NCBI GenBank assembly: GCA_030433395.1
Contig: JAUILX010000034.1
Location: 1 to 9,078, forward strand
Direction: 5' to 3'
Source of the DNA: Chlamydiia bacterium
GTDB lineage: Bacteria > Chlamydiota > Chlamydiia > Chlamydiales > JACKPQ01
Length of the DNA stretch: 9,078 bases
Shown here: in pieces, positions 6,441-9,078 of the stretch
How the letters are laid out: every line of letters begins with the position of its first letter
How positions within the stretch are numbered: position 1 is the stretch's first letter
The notes under the pieces: model-generated
The model's database searches: none
Told to the model about the DNA's origin: nothing
Seen by the model: the letters and a program-made list of their open reading frames with translations, nothing else
Made by a program: the position numbers and the translations under genes

Positions 6441-7622
6441 TTAAGCTTCGAGAGCGTCAATCCCTGGCAAATGGCCGTGTTCGATATATTCAAGGGCAGC
6501 TCCGCCCCCAGTTGATAGGTGAGTAAAATTTTTACTTAACCCTAATTGATTAACAGCTGCAACTGAATCACCGCCGCCAACAACTGTCATAGCGTCAATT
6601 TCTGAGAGTAACTCAGCAAGCTTTTTTGTTCCTTCTGCGAATTCATCCACTTCAAAGATGCCCATGGGACCATTCCAGAAAATTGCAGCAGCGCTTTTGA
6701 TTGATGGGCTCCATTCGTCAACTGTAGCAGGTCCAATATCCATGCCTTGCCAACCATCAGGTAGACCACCTTTTACAGGAAAGGCTTTAAATTCGGGCTC
6801 GTCAATAAAATTACGTTCCATCAAAATATCAGTGGGCAGCCAAAACTTAATTGCTTTTTCTTCACAGGTTTTCATAATAGAGAGAGCCTGATCAAGGTAA
6901 GCATCATCGCATAAGCTATTTCCAATAGATATCCCTCGGGCTTTTAAAAACGTAAAGGCCATAGCGCCTCCGATGAATAAGCCGTCAACTTTTTCAAGCA
7001 GCGCATCAAGCACGCCAATTTTGGTGCTGATTTTTGCGCCACCAAGAATAGCATAAAAGGGGCGTTTTGGATTCAGAGTGAGAGGGGTCAAATGGGTGAT
7101 TTCTTTTTCCATTAAAAACCCTGCAGCACATTTTTCAGGAAACAGTCTTGGCAAAATATAGGTTGAGCTGTGTTTCCGGTGCGCGGCTGCAAAAGCGTCA
7201 TTGATATAGATTTCGCCTAAAATTGCTAACTGCTTTGCAAAATCAGGATCTTGGTCGGGATGCTCTTCGCCTTTGTGCCAGCGTAAATTTTCGAGCATGA
7301 GCACATCGCCGCTTTCCATAGACATAGCAAGCGTTTTAACTCGGTCTCCTATGCAATCAGGAGCAAGCTTTACTTCATGATCAAGGAATTCCTGCAATTT
7401 TTTTGCACAGCTTGCAAGTGTGAGTTCTTTGTCTTTGGGCCGACCTAAGTGGCTCATGAGTATAAGCTTTGCACCCTGCTTAATGGCGTATTTAATTGAG
7501 GGAAGAGACTGTTCGATGCGTGTTGTATCTTTAATTTCATCTCCATCCATCGGGACATTGAAATCAACGCGCATTAACACCCGTTTATCTTTGAGATCTA
7601 AATCCTGCATGGATTGAATCAT
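6441..7622 (-). CDS. pgk: phosphoglycerate kinase
   Basis: A 393-residue cytosolic enzyme, normal length for bacterial PGK. It converts 1,3-bisphosphoglycerate + ADP to 3-phosphoglycerate + ATP in glycolysis. Nearly all signature segments are present: RVDFNVP (18-24, with Arg18, Asp20, Asn22), DTTRI (Arg35), SHLGRP (57-62), ENLRWHKGEE, NDAFAAAHRKHSS, LGGAKISTKIGVL, IGGAMAFTFL, WNGPMGIFE, VVGGGDSVAA and LSTGGGAALEYIE. The start is secure: AAAGGAG (7636-7630) lies 7 bases before the ATG at 7622. It follows the exonuclease by 46 bases. A hairpin at the end of the exonuclease gene might separate the two units, though no strong promoter is visible in the gap. After pgk comes the NTT promoter. In an NTT-bearing parasite it supplies internal ATP beside imported nucleotide. 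Confidence 0.98.
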   Translation of the reverse strand: MIQSMQDLDLKDKRVLMRVDFNVPMDGDEIKDTTRIEQSLPSIKYAIKQGAKLILMSHLGRPKDKELTLASCAKKLQEFLDHEVKLAPDCIGDRVKTLAMSMESGDVLMLENLRWHKGEEHPDQDPDFAKQLAILGEIYINDAFAAAHRKHSSTYILPRLFPEKCAAGFLMEKEITHLTPLTLNPKRPFYAILGGAKISTKIGVLDALLEKVDGLFIGGAMAFTFLKARGISIGNSLCDDAYLDQALSIMKTCEEKAIKFWLPTDILMERNFIDEPEFKAFPVKGGLPDGWQGMDIGPATVDEWSPSIKSAAAIFWNGPMGIFEVDEFAEGTKKLAELLSEIDAMTVVGGGDSVAAVNQLGLSKNFTHLSTGGGAALEYIEHGHLPGIDALEA

Positions 7623-7668
7623 TGGCTAACTCCTTTAGTTGCCAAGTATAACTTAAATAGTATTAAAT

Positions 7669-8418
7669 TTACAGCCCAGCAAAAGGGCTGGCTGATTGCA
7701 TGAAGCCGGTTCCCTTTTTTCTTTTTTTAAGTTCAGAGCGGATAGAAAAAATGAGGTCTTGGTCAAAGTTTTGGTGTTGTGCCCACTGTAGATATTGGAG
7801 AGGAATTTCGCGAAAGGGGCGCCCTTTGTGCTTACCAAGGGGCATTTTCGGAAGAGCGATGGGAGATTTTAAGCGCTCAAGGATTTGCTCAGTGGTTTTA
7901 AATTTGGTGCTGAGGTGGCGAAAAACTTGAATATTTACAATGACATCGCTCATGGCGCGGTGTGCACCTTCTGCTACAATGTTAAAATGCTTGCGCAGAG
8001 CTTCGAGAGAATTTGTCGGGCTTTCTCCATAGAGGCGGGCCAGACGAAGAGTGTCTAGAACTGGTAGTGTGTGTAGGTGGTGGGGAATGTTGTGGCGATC
8101 TGCGCTGCTTGCAAGTAGCTCGATGTCGTAGCCAACGCTATGGCCGACTATGGGGCCTTGTCCGATAAAGGCAAGCACTTTTTCAAGCACTTCTTCAATT
8201 TTGGGTGCATCGGCAACCATAGCATCACTGATGTGATGGATATCTTGAGACTCTTTGGGGATTGGGCATTCTGGATTAACCAAAGTCTCGTAAGAGGCTT
8301 GTTCCCCTTCAAGGGTGAAGCGCACAGCGGCTATTTCAACCGCGCGCTCTTTCTTTGGGTCTAGGCCAGTTGCCTCGCAGTCCAGACAGACAAATGATTG
8401 TTTATTTAATAAGGTCAT
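7669..8418 (-). CDS. DnaQ-like DEDDh 3'-5' exonuclease with C-terminal DUF3820-like domain
   Basis: A 249-residue protein. The exonuclease domain (about 1-175) has the complete DEDDh set: CLDCEATGLD with Asp13 and Glu15, GHSVGYD with Asp98, and HRAMSD with His153 and Asp158. These fit the DNA polymerase III epsilon / RNase T superfamily, which removes 3' nucleotides with two metal ions. Residues about 190-236 (MPLGKHKGRPFREIPLQYL and following) match the small DUF3820 module sometimes attached to such exonucleases, perhaps for nucleic-acid binding. The protein lacks the long PHP or polymerase parts of PolC and the usual E. coli DnaQ tail, so a repair or RNA-processing nuclease is as likely as the replicative proofreader; I therefore give no symbol. 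Its ATG overlaps the end of yihA by 17 bases, with no strong ribosome binding site, implying translational coupling. The C-terminus ends in a GC-rich hairpin. Confidence 0.9.
   Translation of the reverse strand: MTLLNKQSFVCLDCEATGLDPKKERAVEIAAVRFTLEGEQASYETLVNPECPIPKESQDIHHISDAMVADAPKIEEVLEKVLAFIGQGPIVGHSVGYDIELLASSADRHNIPHHLHTLPVLDTLRLARLYGESPTNSLEALRKHFNIVAEGAHRAMSDVIVNIQVFRHLSTKFKTTEQILERLKSPIALPKMPLGKHKGRPFREIPLQYLQWAQHQNFDQDLIFSIRSELKKRKKGTGFMQSASPFAGL
7672..7690 (-). terminator. GC-rich hairpin at the 3' end of the exonuclease gene, possible weak terminator
   Basis: On the minus strand CAGCCC (7690-7685) and GGGCTG (7677-7672) form a perfect 6-bp stem with a 7-base loop, ending right before the TAA stop. 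The sequence after it is AT-rich (TAAATTTAATACTATTT) but has no true T run. It could attenuate or partly terminate yihA-exonuclease transcripts before pgk, or be chance. Confidence 0.35.
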
Positions 8419-9004
8419 TGAGTTTTGTCATTAAGGCCGAGCGTGCTCTGCCATCTTTTATTGAGTACGTGATAAAGGGTAACACATCCCCACCACAAAT
8501 TTCAGCAATTGCTTCGCAATTTTTCCTTTGCTGCTGATTTTTTTCTCTTTGATTGAGCTTATCGCTTTTTGTGAATACGATCAGCATCGGTTTTTGAAAG
8601 TGATGGGCCCATTCTATGAACTGCAAATCATCAGAATTTGGTAGACGACTGAGATCGAGGAGAACGAGGAGCAGTTTGAGTTGGCTACGCTTTTCTAGAT
8701 ACGATTCGATAGCAGCAGACCATTTTGCAATCGTGGTGCGTGCAACTTTGGCATACCCATATCCAGGCAGGTCAACAAGAGTTAAGGCATCGTCGACAGT
8801 AAAGAAATTAAGAAGCTGTGTTTTACCTGGAGTGTTTGACACTTTGGCAAGTTTTGAGTGATTAAGAAGGTGGTTGATCAGTGAGGATTTACCGACATTA
8901 GATCTTCCAATCAAGGCTATTTCAGGCAGCAGAGATGGTGGGAATCCATCCAGGTCAGCTGCAGATTTTACAAAGGAGGCTTTAGAGAAGGACAGGCGTT
9001 TCAT
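8402..9004 (-). CDS. yihA: ribosome biogenesis GTP-binding protein YihA/YsxC (EngB)
   Basis: A TRAFAC-class GTPase of the EngB/YihA/YsxC family, needed for late assembly of the large ribosomal subunit. With the start used here it has 200 residues, the usual length. All G motifs are visible: G1 GRSNVGKSS (33-41), G2 TPGKTQ (58-63), G3 DLPGYGYAKV (from 78), G4 TKSD (145-148), and a G5-like SIKDG near 185. The N-terminal FSKASFVKSA is typical of the family. Two ATGs are possible, at 9022 and 9004. The second is chosen because AAAGGAG (9019-9013) lies 8 bases before it, whereas that sequence would fall inside codons 2-4 of the longer form and no good site precedes 9022. It overlaps the tail of an upstream frame by 23 bases and the exonuclease start by 17. 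The symbol engB or ysxC is equivalent. Confidence 0.96.
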   Translation of the reverse strand: MKRLSFSKASFVKSAADLDGFPPSLLPEIALIGRSNVGKSSLINHLLNHSKLAKVSNTPGKTQLLNFFTVDDALTLVDLPGYGYAKVARTTIAKWSAAIESYLEKRSQLKLLLVLLDLSRLPNSDDLQFIEWAHHFQKPMLIVFTKSDKLNQREKNQQQRKNCEAIAEICGGDVLPFITYSIKDGRARSALMTKLNDLIK

Positions 9005-9078
9005 ACTCGATGCTCCTTTCATTTTCCGAAATAATGGAAATGTGGATGCGCTGGGCGTGATGGGGAATAATAGATTCG
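8982..9078 (-). CDS. possible 3' end of an unidentified upstream gene
   Basis: A minus-strand frame is open from the window edge (first full codon at 9077) to a TAA at 8984-8982, encoding 31 residues that include IIPHHAQRIHISIISENE. I do not recognise the family. It would overlap the yihA start by 23 bases, with the yihA ribosome binding site inside it, an arrangement seen in tight operons. The stretch is too short to prove coding, and the yihA frame is also open to the window edge. Confidence 0.35.
   Translation of the reverse strand, partial: ESIIPHHAQRIHISIISENERSIEYETPVLL
9013..9019 (-). promoter_or_regulatory. ribosome binding site deciding the yihA start
   Basis: AAAGGAG on the minus strand, 8 bases from the ATG at 9004-9002. 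It lies downstream of the alternative ATG at 9022, so it argues for the shorter protein. Confidence 0.65.

Noticed and set aside
7645..7673. Possible pgk promoter, TATACT with TGTAAA 17 bases upstream (minus strand)
   Set aside because: The -10 is good but the -35 matches only 3 of 6, and the start would fall right at the pgk ribosome binding site. Not strong enough to list.
1..9078. CRISPR array, tRNA, rRNA, insertion sequence or toxin-antitoxin pair
   Set aside because: No spaced repeats, cloverleaf patterns, transposase motifs or small paired genes were seen on either strand. Gaps are all about 100 bases or less.

Overview
The window looks like part of the chromosome of a Chlamydiae member, most likely an environmental (amoeba- or arthropod-associated) chlamydia rather than Chlamydia itself. 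Two things point there. The first is a full-length NTT-family nucleotide transporter, a hallmark of obligate intracellular energy parasites. The second is gene grouping: an NTT gene, a pgsA-like gene and an S49 (SohB/SppA) protease gene lie close together, as I recall for sohB-npt2-pgsA in Chlamydia trachomatis (from memory, not checked). The AAA-ATPase/PD-(D/E)XK gene belongs to a family that is plentiful in amoeba-associated bacteria. I cannot name a species.

Every supported gene is on the minus strand, so transcription runs from high to low coordinates. In transcription order: the 3' tail of an unidentified gene (9078-8982); the ribosome-assembly GTPase yihA/engB (9004-8402); a DnaQ-like DEDDh exonuclease with a C-terminal DUF3820-like domain (8418-7669), overlapping yihA; phosphoglycerate kinase pgk (7622-6441); a 101-base gap with a clear promoter whose -10 is a perfect TATAAT; the NTT nucleotide transporter (6339-4816); a DedA/VTT membrane protein (4811-4203); a CDP-alcohol phosphatidyltransferase, probably PgsA (4202-3696); a small exported protein with a degenerate Nudix box (3658-3206); an SDF/DAACS amino-acid symporter (3196-1991); the AAA-ATPase/PD-(D/E)XK protein (1943-351); and the 5' part of an S49 signal-peptide-peptidase-like gene (286-1, running off the edge).

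Gaps are short: the longest is 101 bases, and NTT-DedA-pgsA and Nudix-SDF are spaced 0 to 9 bases. This suggests two or three long transcription units. The promoter before the NTT gene probably drives nucleotide import together with two membrane-lipid genes. Upstream of it is a translation-plus-glycolysis group (yihA, exonuclease, pgk). No tRNA, rRNA, CRISPR array, insertion sequence or strong intrinsic terminator was seen, and no gene is visibly broken.

Most genes are ordinary housekeeping or intracellular-lifestyle genes. Those most worth a second look are the exported Nudix-fold protein that has lost most of its catalytic signature, the symporter with altered substrate-site residues, and the AAA-ATPase/PD-(D/E)XK gene that may have been inserted into an older cluster. 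I found no convincing evidence of a wholly new multi-gene system.
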